41,898 nt of DNA from Rubrivivax sp. (GTDB taxonomy: Bacteria; Pseudomonadota; Gammaproteobacteria; Burkholderiales; Burkholderiaceae_C): the NCBI GenBank assembly GCA_026125665.1, contig JAHCKS010000039.1:1-41898 (forward strand), written 5' to 3'. The notes under the pieces are model-generated. The model had not been told where the DNA came from and did not search any database. It was given only the letters and a program-made list of their open reading frames with translations. Below are positions 28,041-36,925 of the stretch, one piece after another (positions within the stretch are counted from its first letter, which is position 1; each line of letters begins with the position of its first letter). The position numbers and the translations under genes are program-made.

Positions 28041-30275
28041 ATGCGCACCTCCGTCCACGGCCTGCAGGTGGCCGACAACCTCTACCGTTTCGTCAACGAA
28101 GAAGTGCTGCCCGGCACCGGCATCGACCGTGAGGCGTTCTGGGCCGGCTTCGGCGCCATCGTGCGCGACCTCGCGCCGAAGAACGCCGCGCTGCTGGCCG
28201 AGCGCGACCGCCTGCAGGCGGAGCTCGACGCCTGGCACAAGGCGAACCCGGGGCCGGTCACCGGCACGCGCGCCAAGGCGAAGTACCGCGCGTTCCTCGA
28301 GCAGATCGGCTACCTCGTGCCGGTGCCGAAGAACGTGCGCGCGACGACGAAGAACGTCGATGCCGAGCTGGCGTTGCAGGCCGGCCCGCAGCTCGTGGTG
28401 CCGATCACCAACGCGCGCTATGCGCTCAACGCCGCCAACGCGCGCTGGGGCTCGCTGTACGACGCGCTCTACGGCACCGACGCACTGCCCGAGACCGACG
28501 GCTGCGAACGCGGCCCAGGCTACAACGAGCGGCGCGGCGCCAAGGTCATCGAGTACGCGCGTCACGTGCTCGACCGCTGCGTGCCGCTGAAGACGGGCTC
28601 GCACCTCGACTCGACGTCCTACGCCGTCGTCGACAACCAGCTGGCCGTCACGCTGAAGGGTGGCCGCCGGGTGGGGCTGAAGAACCCGGCGCAGTTCGTC
28701 GGCTTCCAGGGCGAGATGGGCGCGCCGTCGGCGGTGCTGCTGTCGCACCACGGGCTGCACCTGGACCTCCGCATCGACCGCGGCCACGCCATCGGCGCCA
28801 CCGACCCTGCCGGCGTGGCCGATCTCGTGCTCGAGGCGGCGCTGTCGACCATCCTCGACCTCGAGGACTCGGTGGCGGTGGTCGACGCCGACGACAAGGT
28901 GCTCGCCTACCGCAACTGGCTCGGCATCCTGAAGGGCACGCTGACCGAGCAGGTCAGCAAGGGCGGCCGCACCTTCACGCGCGGCCTCAACCCCGACCGC
29001 CTCTACACCGGCCCGCGCGGCGAGGACGTGGTGCTGCACGGCCGCTCGCTGCTCTTCGTGCGCAACGTCGGGCACCTGATGAACCACCCGGCGGTGCTGT
29101 GGGGCGCCGACGGCGCCGAGATCCCCGAGGGCATCCTCGACGCCGTCGTCACGACGGCCATCGCGCTGCACGACCTGAAGGGGCTCACCGAAGACCAGCG
29201 AGCCGGCGCCGTCGGCGCCGGGGGCATCCGCAACAGCCGCCGCGGCAGCGTCTACATCGTCAAGCCGAAGATGCACGGGCCGGCCGAGGTGGCCTTCGCG
29301 AGCGAGCTGTTCGGCCGCGTCGAGCGGCTGCTCGGCCTGCCGCAGGCCACCGTCAAGCTCGGCATCATGGACGAGGAGCGCCGCACCAGCGTCAACCTCA
29401 AGGCCTGCATCGCCGCCGCCGCCGACCGCGTCGCCTTCATCAACACCGGCTTCCTCGACCGCACCGGCGACGAGATGCACACGTCGATGCATGCCGGCCC
29501 GATGATCCGCAAGGGCGACATGAAGTCGAGCGCGTGGATCGCCGCCTACGAGCGCAGCAACGTGCTCGTCGGCCTGCAGTGCGGCCTGCGCGGCAAGGCG
29601 CAGATCGGCAAGGGCATGTGGGCCATGCCCGACCTGATGGCGGCGATGCTGCAGCAGAAGATCGGCCACCCGCGCGCCGGCGCCAACACCGCCTGGGTGC
29701 CCAGCCCCACCGCTGCGACGCTGCACGCGCTGCACTATCACCAGGTGGACGTGTTCGAGGTGCAGAAGGAGCTCGAGAAGGCCGACGCCGCCTCCGACCG
29801 CGCGGCTGTGCAGGGAGAGCTGCTCGACGGCCTGCTGACGATCCCCGTGGCGGGCAAGCCGAGCTGGAGCGCGGCAGAGAAGCAGCAGGAGCTGGACAAC
29901 AACGCCCAGGGCATCCTCGGCTACGTCGTGCGCTGGGTCGACCAGGGCATCGGCTGCTCGAAGGTCCCCGACATCCACAACGTCGGCCTGATGGAGGACC
30001 GCGCGACGCTGCGCATCAGCAGCCAGCACATGGCCAACTGGCTGCTGCACGGCGTCGTCGGCGAGGCGCAGGTGCGCGAGACGATGCAGCGCATGGCCGC
30101 CGTCGTGGACCGGCAGAACGCCGGCGACCCGGCGTACCGGAACATGGCCGGGCGGTTCGAGGAATCGGCGGCCTACCAGGCCGCGTGCGACCTCGTCTTC
30201 AAGGGCCTCGCGCAGCCGAGCGGCTACACCGAGCCGCTGCTGCACGCCTGGCGGCTGAAGGTCAAGGGCCGTTAG
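28041..30275 (+). CDS. glcB: Malate synthase G
   Basis: The 744-residue protein is a full-length malate synthase G, which condenses glyoxylate and acetyl-CoA to malate. Recognisable segments are the N-terminal '[18 protein letters not shown]', '[19 protein letters not shown]', '[18 protein letters not shown]', '[19 protein letters not shown]' and '[31 protein letters not shown]'. The C-terminal plug domain ends in '[17 protein letters not shown]'. It is somewhat longer than E. coli GlcB (723). It is usually linked to glycolate/glyoxylate metabolism; here no glc genes adjoin. A haloacid dehalogenase lies 54 bases upstream. No strong ribosome binding site is seen before ATG 28041. Confidence 0.96.
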   Translation: MRTSVHGLQVADNLYRFVNEEVLPGTGIDREAFWAGFGAIVRDLAPKNAALLAERDRLQAELDAWHKANPGPVTGTRAKAKYRAFLEQIGYLVPVPKNVRATTKNVDAELALQAGPQLVVPITNARYALNAANARWGSLYDALYGTDALPETDGCERGPGYNERRGAKVIEYARHVLDRCVPLKTGSHLDSTSYAVVDNQLAVTLKGGRRVGLKNPAQFVGFQGEMGAPSAVLLSHHGLHLDLRIDRGHAIGATDPAGVADLVLEAALSTILDLEDSVAVVDADDKVLAYRNWLGILKGTLTEQVSKGGRTFTRGLNPDRLYTGPRGEDVVLHGRSLLFVRNVGHLMNHPAVLWGADGAEIPEGILDAVVTTAIALHDLKGLTEDQRAGAVGAGGIRNSRRGSVYIVKPKMHGPAEVAFASELFGRVERLLGLPQATVKLGIMDEERRTSVNLKACIAAAADRVAFINTGFLDRTGDEMHTSMHAGPMIRKGDMKSSAWIAAYERSNVLVGLQCGLRGKAQIGKGMWAMPDLMAAMLQQKIGHPRAGANTAWVPSPTAATLHALHYHQVDVFEVQKELEKADAASDRAAVQGELLDGLLTIPVAGKPSWSAAEKQQELDNNAQGILGYVVRWVDQGIGCSKVPDIHNVGLMEDRATLRISSQHMANWLLHGVVGEAQVRETMQRMAAVVDRQNAGDPAYRNMAGRFEESAAYQAACDLVFKGLAQPSGYTEPLLHAWRLKVKGR

Positions 30276-30380
30276 ACCGGACGCCCTGCGGGCGCCGTTC
30301 CAACTCCGCGCGATCGAGCGGACGGCTGGCGCCGCCGCTCATCGCGCGGCGGGGGGCCCGAAGTGGCGCTTCGCAGGGGC

Positions 30381-30617
30381 TCAGTCGTCCCAGGCGCAGG
30401 CGCCGGGGCCGCCCGGGTGGCCGCAGGTGCCGCAAGCACCCGGCCCGGCGGCCATCTCGGGCATGCGATCCTCGCCACCGCCCGCGGTGGCGAAGACCGA
30501 AAGCTTCTTCGCCAGTTCGTGCGAGCGACAGCGCGGGCACTCCGGCTGCACCGACGCGCGCGTCAGCGCCTCGAACTCGTGGCCGCAGCCCTGGCAGGCG
30601 TACTCGAAGATCGGCAT
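30381..30617 (-). CDS. FmdB-family zinc ribbon protein
   Basis: This 78-residue protein opens with MPIFEYACQGCGHEFEALT and continues 'PECPRCRSHELAKKLSVFAT', two CxxC pairs that form the zinc ribbon of the FmdB/CxxC_CXXC_SSSS family. A glycine-rich, cysteine-containing tail follows ('ACGTCGHPGGPGACAWDD'), which may bind a second metal. The function is unproven; FmdB was named as a putative regulator of formamidase. In many betaproteobacteria FmdB sits beside DUF502 and aspS, but here it is alone. A GAGGGA 5 bases before the ATG supports the start. Confidence 0.9.
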   Translation of the reverse strand: MPIFEYACQGCGHEFEALTRASVQPECPRCRSHELAKKLSVFATAGGGEDRMPEMAAGPGACGTCGHPGGPGACAWDD

Positions 30618-30722
30618 CGGGTCCCTCGCGATGGCTCCACTGGGGCGAAGTGTGGCTCAGGTCGCTCGAACGACGCGCGGACCGATGCGTCGACTTCGTG
30701 CAGATTTCGGTGAGGCCTGGCG

Positions 30723-31112
30723 CTAGCCGCGACGCAGCCGCTGCGCCGCCTGCTCGCGCGCCGTCTCGCAGGGCACGCAGCGCCCGGCCCACGGCTCGGC
30801 GCGCAGGCGGTCGAACGGGATCTCGGTGCCGCAGTCGGTGCACAGGCCGTAGTCGTCGCCGTCGATGCGGCGCAGCGCCTCGCTCACCACGCCCACTTCC
30901 TGCGTCTCCAGGTCCGACAACGCAAGGTCGAGTTCGCGCTCGGTTTCGCGTTGCGGCGCGTCGTCGTCGTCCTGCGTCAGCACCTCGCGCGCGTGTTCGG
31001 CGCGGCTGCGCCCGCCCAGGTGATCGGCCAGGCGACGGTCGAGCTGGCGCTGGCGCTGCTCCAGCGCGGCGCGCAGCATCGCGCGCTGGCCGGGGGTGAG
31101 GTGGCTGCTCAT
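30723..31112 (-). CDS. DksA/TraR-family zinc finger protein
   Basis: The 129-residue protein has an N-terminal coiled-coil ('LRAALEQRQRQLDRRLADHL' and 'RETERELDLALSDLETQEVGVVSEALRRID') and a C-terminal C4 zinc finger 'CTDCGTEIPFDRL...CVPCE', the pattern of DksA-family RNA polymerase secondary-channel proteins. It is shorter than E. coli DksA (151) and lacks a clear match to the D-x-x-D-A coiled-coil tip; the tip here reads 'LTQDDDDAPQRETER', rich in Asp. It could modulate transcription with ppGpp, but paralogues vary. ATG 31112 has GGAG 10-13 bases upstream; an in-frame ATG 15 bases earlier is possible. It is the last gene before the divergent flavoprotein. Confidence 0.85.
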   Translation of the reverse strand: MSSHLTPGQRAMLRAALEQRQRQLDRRLADHLGGRSRAEHAREVLTQDDDDAPQRETERELDLALSDLETQEVGVVSEALRRIDGDDYGLCTDCGTEIPFDRLRAEPWAGRCVPCETAREQAAQRLRRG

Positions 31113-31248
31113 CGGGTACGTCTCCATCTCGATTGATCGGTGACGATGTTGCGCGAACGGCCGGGTTGCCGGCTTGAGGCCGGTCAAGCACGGCGGGGCG
31201 CGCGCAGGCGGGCGGCAGCGCGGCGGCAGCGGGTCGCGGGCGCGCCGC

Positions 31249-31254
31249 GATAAT
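31249..31254 (+). promoter_or_regulatory. -10-like GATAAT of the flavoprotein gene
   Basis: GATAAT ends 9 bases before ATG 31264, so transcription would start within a few bases of the start codon. No ribosome binding site is present. Confidence 0.4.
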
Positions 31255-31263
31255 CGCCGCCCC

Positions 31264-32598
31264 ATGCCAGCCAGCCCCGATTCTGCGCCTGCCGCCGTGC
31301 ACCAGCGGGTCGCCGGCACGGCCGACTCGGCGCCGCAGGCAGACCCCCTCGCCGACGCTCCGCAATCGTGGCCCACGCAGTGCGAGGTGCTGGTGGTCGG
31401 CGCGGGCCCCGCCGGCAGCGCCTGCGCGCAGCGCCTGGCCGCCCGCGGCGTCGACGTGGTGCTCGTGGACCAGCATGTCTTCCCGCGCGACAAGACCTGC
31501 GGCGACGGCCTCATCCCCGATGCGCACGCGGCGCTGAGGGCGCTCGGCGTGTACGACGAGCTGGCGGCGTTGTGGCAGCCGGCCGCGCACGTGCGCTGCG
31601 TCGGCCCGCGCGGCGGCCACTGCGACGTGCCGGGCACGGTGTCGGTGCTGCCGCGCAAGGTGCTCGACGACGTGCTCGTGCGCGCCGCGGCGCGTGCCGG
31701 CGCGCAGCTGGCGATGCCGCTGCGCTTCGAGGCGCCGCTGGAAGACGCCGCCGGGCGCGTCGCCGGCGCCAGGCTGAAGGCCGGCGAGCAGACGCACGAG
31801 ATCCGCGCGCAGTGGGTGGTGCTGGCCACCGGCGCGGTGCCGCAGGCGCTCACCGCCGCCGGCATGTGCGAGCGCCACACGCCCAGCGGCGTGGCGCTGC
31901 GCACCTACGTGCGGCACCCCGGGCTCGCGGCGAGCATCCGGCAGCTGCAGTTCATCTGGCACCCGCGCATCAAGGGCGGCTACGGCTGGATCTTTCCCTG
32001 CCCGGGCGGTGTCTTCAACATCGGCGCCGGGCATCCGGGCAGCCACCGCAAGCTGAAGAGCGGCAAGGGCCGGATGCAGGACATCAACCTGCGGCACTTC
32101 TTCGAGACCTTCTGCGAGGTGTACGAGCCGGCGCGCCGCCTGATGAGCGAAGGCGAGCGCCTTGGCGAGCTGAAGGGCGCGCCGCTGCGCTGCTCGCTGC
32201 TGGGCGCGCGCTGGTCGCGCGACGGCCTGCTCGTCGCCGGCGAGGCCGCCGGCAGCACCTACGCCTTCAGCGGCGAGGGCATCGGCAAGGCGCTGGAGAC
32301 CGGCCTCATCGCCGCCGACGCGCTGCTCGCGGCGCCGCGCCAGGCCGGGCAGCTCGGCGGCAGCGACGCCGACATCCGCCAGCGCCACGAAGCCGGCCTG
32401 CTGGCGCTGAAGCCGAAGTTCGACCTCTACGAGCGCGCCAGCCGCGTCAACGACATGCCGTGGCTCGCCGACCTCGTGATCTGGCGCGCCAACAAGAGCC
32501 CGCGCATCATGGCGCGCATGAGCGCCGTCATCGAGGAGAAGCAGAACCCGGGCTGGCTGCTCAGCTTCCGCGGCATGCGCAAGCTGCTGACCGAATAG
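31264..32598 (+). CDS. Geranylgeranyl-reductase-family FAD-dependent oxidoreductase
   Basis: The 444-residue protein has an FAD Rossmann motif 'VLVVGAGPAGSACAQRLAARG' after a ~35-residue Ala/Pro-rich lead, then 'FPRDKTCGDGLIP', the CGDG segment seen in geranylgeranyl reductases. It also has 'VLATGAVPQAL' and 'LVAGEAAGSTYAFSGEGIGKALETG', the second FAD motif. The family reduces isoprenoid double bonds (chlorophyll and archaeal lipid enzymes) or other lipophilic substrates; non-photosynthetic bacteria carry many uncharacterised members. No chlorophyll or carotenoid gene is nearby, so the substrate is unknown. ATG 31264 is preferred because a -10-like GATAAT is immediately upstream. The amidotransferase gene follows after 53 bases. 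Confidence 0.85.
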   Translation: MPASPDSAPAAVHQRVAGTADSAPQADPLADAPQSWPTQCEVLVVGAGPAGSACAQRLAARGVDVVLVDQHVFPRDKTCGDGLIPDAHAALRALGVYDELAALWQPAAHVRCVGPRGGHCDVPGTVSVLPRKVLDDVLVRAAARAGAQLAMPLRFEAPLEDAAGRVAGARLKAGEQTHEIRAQWVVLATGAVPQALTAAGMCERHTPSGVALRTYVRHPGLAASIRQLQFIWHPRIKGGYGWIFPCPGGVFNIGAGHPGSHRKLKSGKGRMQDINLRHFFETFCEVYEPARRLMSEGERLGELKGAPLRCSLLGARWSRDGLLVAGEAAGSTYAFSGEGIGKALETGLIAADALLAAPRQAGQLGGSDADIRQRHEAGLLALKPKFDLYERASRVNDMPWLADLVIWRANKSPRIMARMSAVIEEKQNPGWLLSFRGMRKLLTE

Positions 32599-32651
32599 CC
32601 CCCGGCGGCCGCCGCGCCTGCCCGCCCGTCCTCGGCCGAGAGAGCGCCACG

Positions 32652-33434
32652 ATGTGCCAGCTGCTGGGCATGAACGCCAACACGCCCACCGACGTGATGT
32701 TCAGCTTCGCGGGCCTGGCCACGCGCGCGCACGAGCACAAGGACGGATTCGGCATCGCCTTCTTCGAGGACCGCGGGCTGCGCCACTTCATCGACCACCA
32801 CGGCGCGCGCACGAGCCCGGTGGCCGAGCTCGTCAAGCGCTACCCGATCAGGAGCGACAACGTCATCGCGCACATCCGCAAGGCCACGCAGGGGCGCGTG
32901 GCGCTGGAGAACACGCACCCGTTCGTGCGCGAGCTGTGGGGGCGCTACTGGGTGATGGCGCACAACGGCGACCTGCAAGGCCCGCCGCCGCGCCTGCACG
33001 GCGCCTTCCGGCCCGTCGGCGACACCGACAGCGAAGCGGCCTTCTGCTGGCTCATGCAGGAGCTGGCGAAGGCGCACGCCAGCGTGCCCGAGGTGCGCGA
33101 GCTGACGCTGACGCTCGCCGAGCTGCTGCCGCGGCTGGCCGCCGCCGGCACCTTCAACATGCTGCTGTCCAACGGCCAGGCGCTGTGGGCACACGCGTCC
33201 ACCCGGCCCGGCTCGCCCGGCCTGCACTGGCTGCAGCGCCGCCATCCGTTCGGCGCCGCCACGCTCGCCGACGAGGACCTGACGGTGGACTTCGCGCCGC
33301 TGACGACGGCGAGGGACCGTGTCGTCGTCGTCGCCACCGAACCGCTGACCACCGGCGAGCCCTGGCAGCGCTTCGCGCCGGGCGAGCTGCGGGTCTTCCG
33401 CGGCGGCGAAGCGGCCGAGGCCGCGGCGGGCTGA
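32652..33434 (+). CDS. Class II glutamine amidotransferase (YafJ-like)
   Basis: The 260-residue protein begins MCQLLGMNANTPTDVMFSF, with the N-terminal nucleophile Cys2 exposed after methionine removal, typical of Ntn-hydrolase glutaminases. It continues 'EHKDGFGIAFFED', 'IAHIRKATQGRVALENTHPFVRELWG' and WVMAHNGDL, the Arg and Asn-Gly-Asp glutamine-binding motifs. This is the YafJ/EgtC-like stand-alone family. The acceptor of the released ammonia is unknown; EgtC removes gamma-glutamyl in ergothioneine synthesis, but no other egt gene is visible. ATG 32652 is fixed by Cys2. A decayed response regulator gene follows. Confidence 0.88.
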   Translation: MCQLLGMNANTPTDVMFSFAGLATRAHEHKDGFGIAFFEDRGLRHFIDHHGARTSPVAELVKRYPIRSDNVIAHIRKATQGRVALENTHPFVRELWGRYWVMAHNGDLQGPPPRLHGAFRPVGDTDSEAAFCWLMQELAKAHASVPEVRELTLTLAELLPRLAAAGTFNMLLSNGQALWAHASTRPGSPGLHWLQRRHPFGAATLADEDLTVDFAPLTTARDRVVVVATEPLTTGEPWQRFAPGELRVFRGGEAAEAAAG

Positions 33435-33491
33435 CCGACTCGCGGCACCACACGCCTCGCCGGCCCGTCCCGGCGCGCACGCATCCGGAGC

Positions 33492-34066
33492 GTGGCCACC
33501 CGCACCACATGGCACGGGCATCGACTGGCGCACCGTCTTCATGCTGCTGCCGAGACGGCGGCCAACGGTGTCGATGCCTGGGACCACTACCTCGAGCTCG
33601 AGCCCGACCTCGCCCTGCTGGACATCCGCATGCCGGGCCTGAGTGGGCCGGCGCGGTCGACTGCGTGCTCAAGCCGGTGGAGCCGGTCCGGCTGGCGCAG
33701 GCGCCGCTCGAGCGCCTCGCCACCGAAGCGCGCCGCACGGCGCCGCTCACCGTCCTGCAGGCCGCCGTCGGCCGCGAGGTGCGCCTCATCCGCGTCGACG
33801 AGGTCCTCTGCCTCGAGAGCGACGCGCGCTACACGCGCGTCGTCACCGCGGCCGGCGACGCGCTCATCCGCACGCCGCTGAAGGAGCTCCTGGCGCAGCT
33901 GGACGAACGCGAGTTCTGGCAGGTGCACCGCTCGGTGATCGTCAACCACCGGCACATCGCCGCCGCCGTGCGCGTCGACGAAGGGAACATGCAGCTCACG
34001 CTGCGCGGCCGCCCCGAGCGGCTGCCCGTCTCGCGCCACTTCCAACCCCTGTTCAAGGGGCAGTGA
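33492..34066 (+). pseudogene. LytTR response regulator, receiver domain broken by deletion and frameshift
   Basis: Frame 33492 reads 'ETAANGVDAWDHYLELEPDLALLDIRMPGLSG', the phosphoacceptor region of an AlgR-like receiver, then runs into nonsense. Frame 33509 picks up 'AVDCVLKPVEPVRLAQAPLERL', the K-P end of the same receiver, and then a complete LytTR domain ('VGREVRLIRVDEVLCLESDARYTRV', 'REFWQVHRSVIVNHRHIAA', 'LPVSRHFQPLF'). The first ~25 receiver residues and the ~40-50 residues between DIRMPG and LKPV are missing, so an internal deletion with a change of frame is likely. A 185-residue ORF from ATG 33509 would translate the LytTR part behind out-of-frame sequence. Whether the DNA-binding domain is still made is unknown. 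No partner histidine kinase is adjacent. Confidence 0.8.
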
Positions 34067-34113
34067 GCGCACCGCCGGCGCGGCCGGCGACGTGCCCGCC
34101 GCGCCGGTGGCGA

Positions 34114-34119
34114 TAGCAT
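34114..34119 (+). promoter_or_regulatory. -10-like TAGCAT of the M14 peptidase gene
   Basis: TAGCAT overlaps the ATG at 34118. If it is the -10, transcription starts near 34126 and ATG 34148 is the start codon. The same hexamer precedes the FMN-protein gene at 40801. Confidence 0.3.
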
Positions 34120-34147
34120 GGCCCGATCCCCGCCGCCGCCGCACACC

Positions 34148-35857
34148 ATGCCCTCGTCCGACACTGCCGAGATTCCGGTTCCGCGCTTCGACCAGTTCTA
34201 CCGCCACGCCGAGCTCACGCGCCTGCTGCACGACTACGCCCAGGCCGCGCCGCACCTCGTGCACGTGCACTCCATCGGCAAGAGCCACGAAGGGCGCGAC
34301 ATCTGGCTCGTGACGCTGACGAACCGCGACACCGGCGCCGCCGACGACAAGCCCGCCTTCTGGGTCGACGGCAACATCCACGCCGCCGAGCTCACCGCCA
34401 GCACCGCCTGCCTGTACTGGCTTCACCAGCTCGTCAGCCGCCACGGCACCGACGCGCAGGTGCGCCAGCTGCTGGACACGCGCGTGGTGTACGTCGTCCC
34501 GCGGCTGAACCCCGACGGTGCCGAGCTCGCGCTCGCCGACCGCCCGCGCCACATCCGCAGCAGCACGCGCCCTTACCCCTACGACGAACATCCGGTCGAG
34601 GGCCTCACCGTCGAGGACGTCGACGGCGACGGCCGCATCCTCGCGATGCGCATCCCCGACCCGCACGGGCCGTACAAGAAGTGCGAGGCCGACCCGCGCC
34701 TGATGGTGCCGCGCGAGCCGGGCGAGTTCGGCGGCGAGTACTTCCGCCTGATGCCCGAAGGCACGCTGAAGAACTTCGACGGCATCAAGGTCAGCGTCAA
34801 CAAGGACCGCGAAGGGCTGGACCTGAACCGCAACTTCCCCGCCTACTGGCGGCAGGAGTTCGAGCAGGCCGGCGCCGGACCCTACCCGACCAGCGAGCCC
34901 GAGGTAAGGGCGATGGTCGACTTCGTCGCCCGCCATCGGAACATCGGCGCCGCGGTGAGCTTCCACACGCACAGCGGCGTGATCCTGCGGCCCATGGGCA
35001 CGCAGAGCGACGACGACATGACGCCCGAGGACCTGTGGATGTACAAGCGGCTGTCGGACCTCGGCGCGCGCCTCACCGGCTACCCGGCCATCAGCATCTA
35101 CCACGAGTTCAAGTACCACCCGAAGGAGATCGTCACCGGCACGCAGGACTGGATCTACGAGCACCTCGGGGCGCTGTTCTGGACGGTGGAGATCTGGGCC
35201 CCGAACCGCGAGGCCGGCATCACCGACTACCAGTGGATCGAGTGGTACCGCGACCACGCCGTGGAAGACGACCTGAAGCTGCTGAAGTGGAGCGACGAGA
35301 AGTGCGGCGGGCGCGCGCACGTCACGTGGTATCCGTTCCGCCACCCGCAGCTCGGCATGATCGAGCTCGGCGGCTGGGACAAGATGAACTTCTGGCGCAA
35401 CCCGCCGCCCGAGCTGCGCGAACGGGAAGCGGCGCGTTTCCCGGCCTGGCTGACGCAGCTGGCGCTGTCGCTGCCCAAGCTGGAGGTGCTGCGCGCCGAG
35501 GTGCGCGCGCTCGGGCCGGACAACTGGCGCGTGCGCTTCGCCGTGGCCAACGCCGGCTACCTGCCCTCTTACATCAGCAAACGCGCGCTGGAGCGCAAGG
35601 TGGCGCGCGGCACGGTGTTCCAGATCCACCTGCCGCCGGGCACCACGCTGGTCAGCGGCCACGAGCGCGTCGAGGCCGGGCACCTCGAAGGACATGCACC
35701 ACGCGCTTCGCTGCAGGCCTTCCTGCCCAACCGCGAGGTCACCGGCGACCGCGCCGTCGTCGAGTGGGTGGTCAGCGGCAAGCGCGGCACGGCCCTCGCG
35801 CTGACGGCCACGGCCGACCGCGCCGGCACCGTGCGCGCCGAGGTGACGCTGGACTGA
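34148..35857 (+). CDS. M14-family zinc carboxypeptidase
   Basis: The 569-residue protein has the M14 zinc site: 'FWVDGNIHAAELTASTACLYWLH' (H-x-x-E) and 'VSFHTHSGVILRP' (third ligand His), with 'GLDLNRNFPAYW' holding the Asn-Arg substrate-binding pair and 'FWTVEIWAPN' the catalytic Glu. A beta-sandwich C-terminal domain (~400-569) follows. No signal peptide is visible, so it is probably cytosolic. The substrate is unclear; members cut C-terminal residues from peptides or peptidoglycan. Two starts are possible: ATG 34118 and ATG 34148. The second is preferred because 34118 overlaps a -10-like element. It converges with the transketolase pair. Confidence 0.9.
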   Translation: MPSSDTAEIPVPRFDQFYRHAELTRLLHDYAQAAPHLVHVHSIGKSHEGRDIWLVTLTNRDTGAADDKPAFWVDGNIHAAELTASTACLYWLHQLVSRHGTDAQVRQLLDTRVVYVVPRLNPDGAELALADRPRHIRSSTRPYPYDEHPVEGLTVEDVDGDGRILAMRIPDPHGPYKKCEADPRLMVPREPGEFGGEYFRLMPEGTLKNFDGIKVSVNKDREGLDLNRNFPAYWRQEFEQAGAGPYPTSEPEVRAMVDFVARHRNIGAAVSFHTHSGVILRPMGTQSDDDMTPEDLWMYKRLSDLGARLTGYPAISIYHEFKYHPKEIVTGTQDWIYEHLGALFWTVEIWAPNREAGITDYQWIEWYRDHAVEDDLKLLKWSDEKCGGRAHVTWYPFRHPQLGMIELGGWDKMNFWRNPPPELREREAARFPAWLTQLALSLPKLEVLRAEVRALGPDNWRVRFAVANAGYLPSYISKRALERKVARGTVFQIHLPPGTTLVSGHERVEAGHLEGHAPRASLQAFLPNREVTGDRAVVEWVVSGKRGTALALTATADRAGTVRAEVTLD

Positions 35858-35893
35858 TGGCGCGAAGAGCTCGGGCGGCACGCCGGCGCCGCG

Positions 35894-36925
35894 TCAGCCC
35901 AACCAGCCGCGGATGCGTGAGGCGAGGGCTTCGGCGCTGATGCCGTAGCGCTCGTGCAACGTGGGCAGCGCGCCGGCATCGAGGAAGGCGTCGGGCAGGC
36001 CGGCGAGCCGGAACCCGGCCGGCTGCACGCCGCGCGTCAGCAGCGCGCTCGCCACCGCCTCGCCGAGGCCGCCGATCACCGAATGGTTCTCGGCCACCAC
36101 GACGAGCCGCGGCCGGGCGCGCACGGCCTCGGCGATCGTCACCTCGTCCAGCGGCTTGATCGTCGGACAGTGCAGCACCGCGACGTCGACGTGGTCCTTG
36201 GCCAGCACCTGTGCCGCCTCGAGCGCGCGCATGGTCAGCAGGCCCGTGGAGATCACGAGCACGTCGTGGCCGTCGCGCACGACCTTGGCCTTGCCGAGCT
36301 CGAACGAGTAGCCGTACTCGTCGAGCACCACCGGCACCTGGCCGCGCAGCAGCCGCATGTACACCGGGCCGGCGTGCGCGGCGACCTGCGGCACCGCCTG
36401 CTCGATCTCGTGCGCGTCGCATGGGTCGACGATCGTCAGCCCGGGCACGGCACGCATCATCGCCAGGTCGTCGGTGGCCTGGTGGCTCGGGCCGTAGCCG
36501 GTGGTGAGCCCGGGCAGCGCGCAGCAGATCTTGACGTTCAGGTTCTCCTCGGCGATCACCTGGTGGATGAAGTCGTAGGCGCGGCGCGTGCCGAACACGG
36601 CGTAGGTGGTGGCAAACGGCACCAGCCCCTCCTTGGCCATGCCGCCGGCGGCGGCCATCAGCAGCTGCTCGGCCATGCCCATCTGGTGGAAGCGCTCGGG
36701 GTAGGCCTGCGCGAAGAGGTGCAGGTCGGTGTACTTCGCCAGGTCGGCGGTGAGCCCGACGATCTCCGGCCGCCCGGCGGCCACCTCCACCAGCGCCTTG
36801 CCGAACGGCGCGGCGCGCACGCGCTGCCCTTCGGCGGCGATGGAGGCGATCATCGCCGAGGTGGTGAGGCGCGGCTTCGCCTCGCCCTGCGTGCCGGCCG
36901 GCGGGCGAACGACGGGCGTGTTCAT
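35894..36925 (-). CDS. Transketolase C-terminal subunit (split transketolase)
   Basis: The 343-residue protein corresponds to the pyrimidine-binding and C-terminal domains of transketolase: 'FGKALVEVAAGRPEIVGLTADLAKYTDLHLFAQAYPERFHQMGMAEQLLMAAAGGMAKEG' carries the catalytic Glu of the pyrimidine domain (in MAEQ), and 'GYGPSHQATDDLAMMRAVPGLTIVDPCD' is also typical. The last third is the transketolase C domain ('VLVISTGLLTMRALEAA', 'VVVAENHSVIGGLGEAVASAL'). Its ATG overlaps the upstream subunit stop as ATGA. The housekeeping tkt is usually one polypeptide of about 660 residues; split versions are found in peripheral sugar pathways. Substrate unknown. Confidence 0.9.
   Translation of the reverse strand: MNTPVVRPPAGTQGEAKPRLTTSAMIASIAAEGQRVRAAPFGKALVEVAAGRPEIVGLTADLAKYTDLHLFAQAYPERFHQMGMAEQLLMAAAGGMAKEGLVPFATTYAVFGTRRAYDFIHQVIAEENLNVKICCALPGLTTGYGPSHQATDDLAMMRAVPGLTIVDPCDAHEIEQAVPQVAAHAGPVYMRLLRGQVPVVLDEYGYSFELGKAKVVRDGHDVLVISTGLLTMRALEAAQVLAKDHVDVAVLHCPTIKPLDEVTIAEAVRARPRLVVVAENHSVIGGLGEAVASALLTRGVQPAGFRLAGLPDAFLDAGALPTLHERYGISAEALASRIRGWLG

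Noticed and set aside
34118-34147. ATG 34118 as start of the M14 peptidase
   Set aside because: It overlaps a -10-like TAGCAT and adds only ten low-complexity residues; ATG 34148 is preferred, although not proven.
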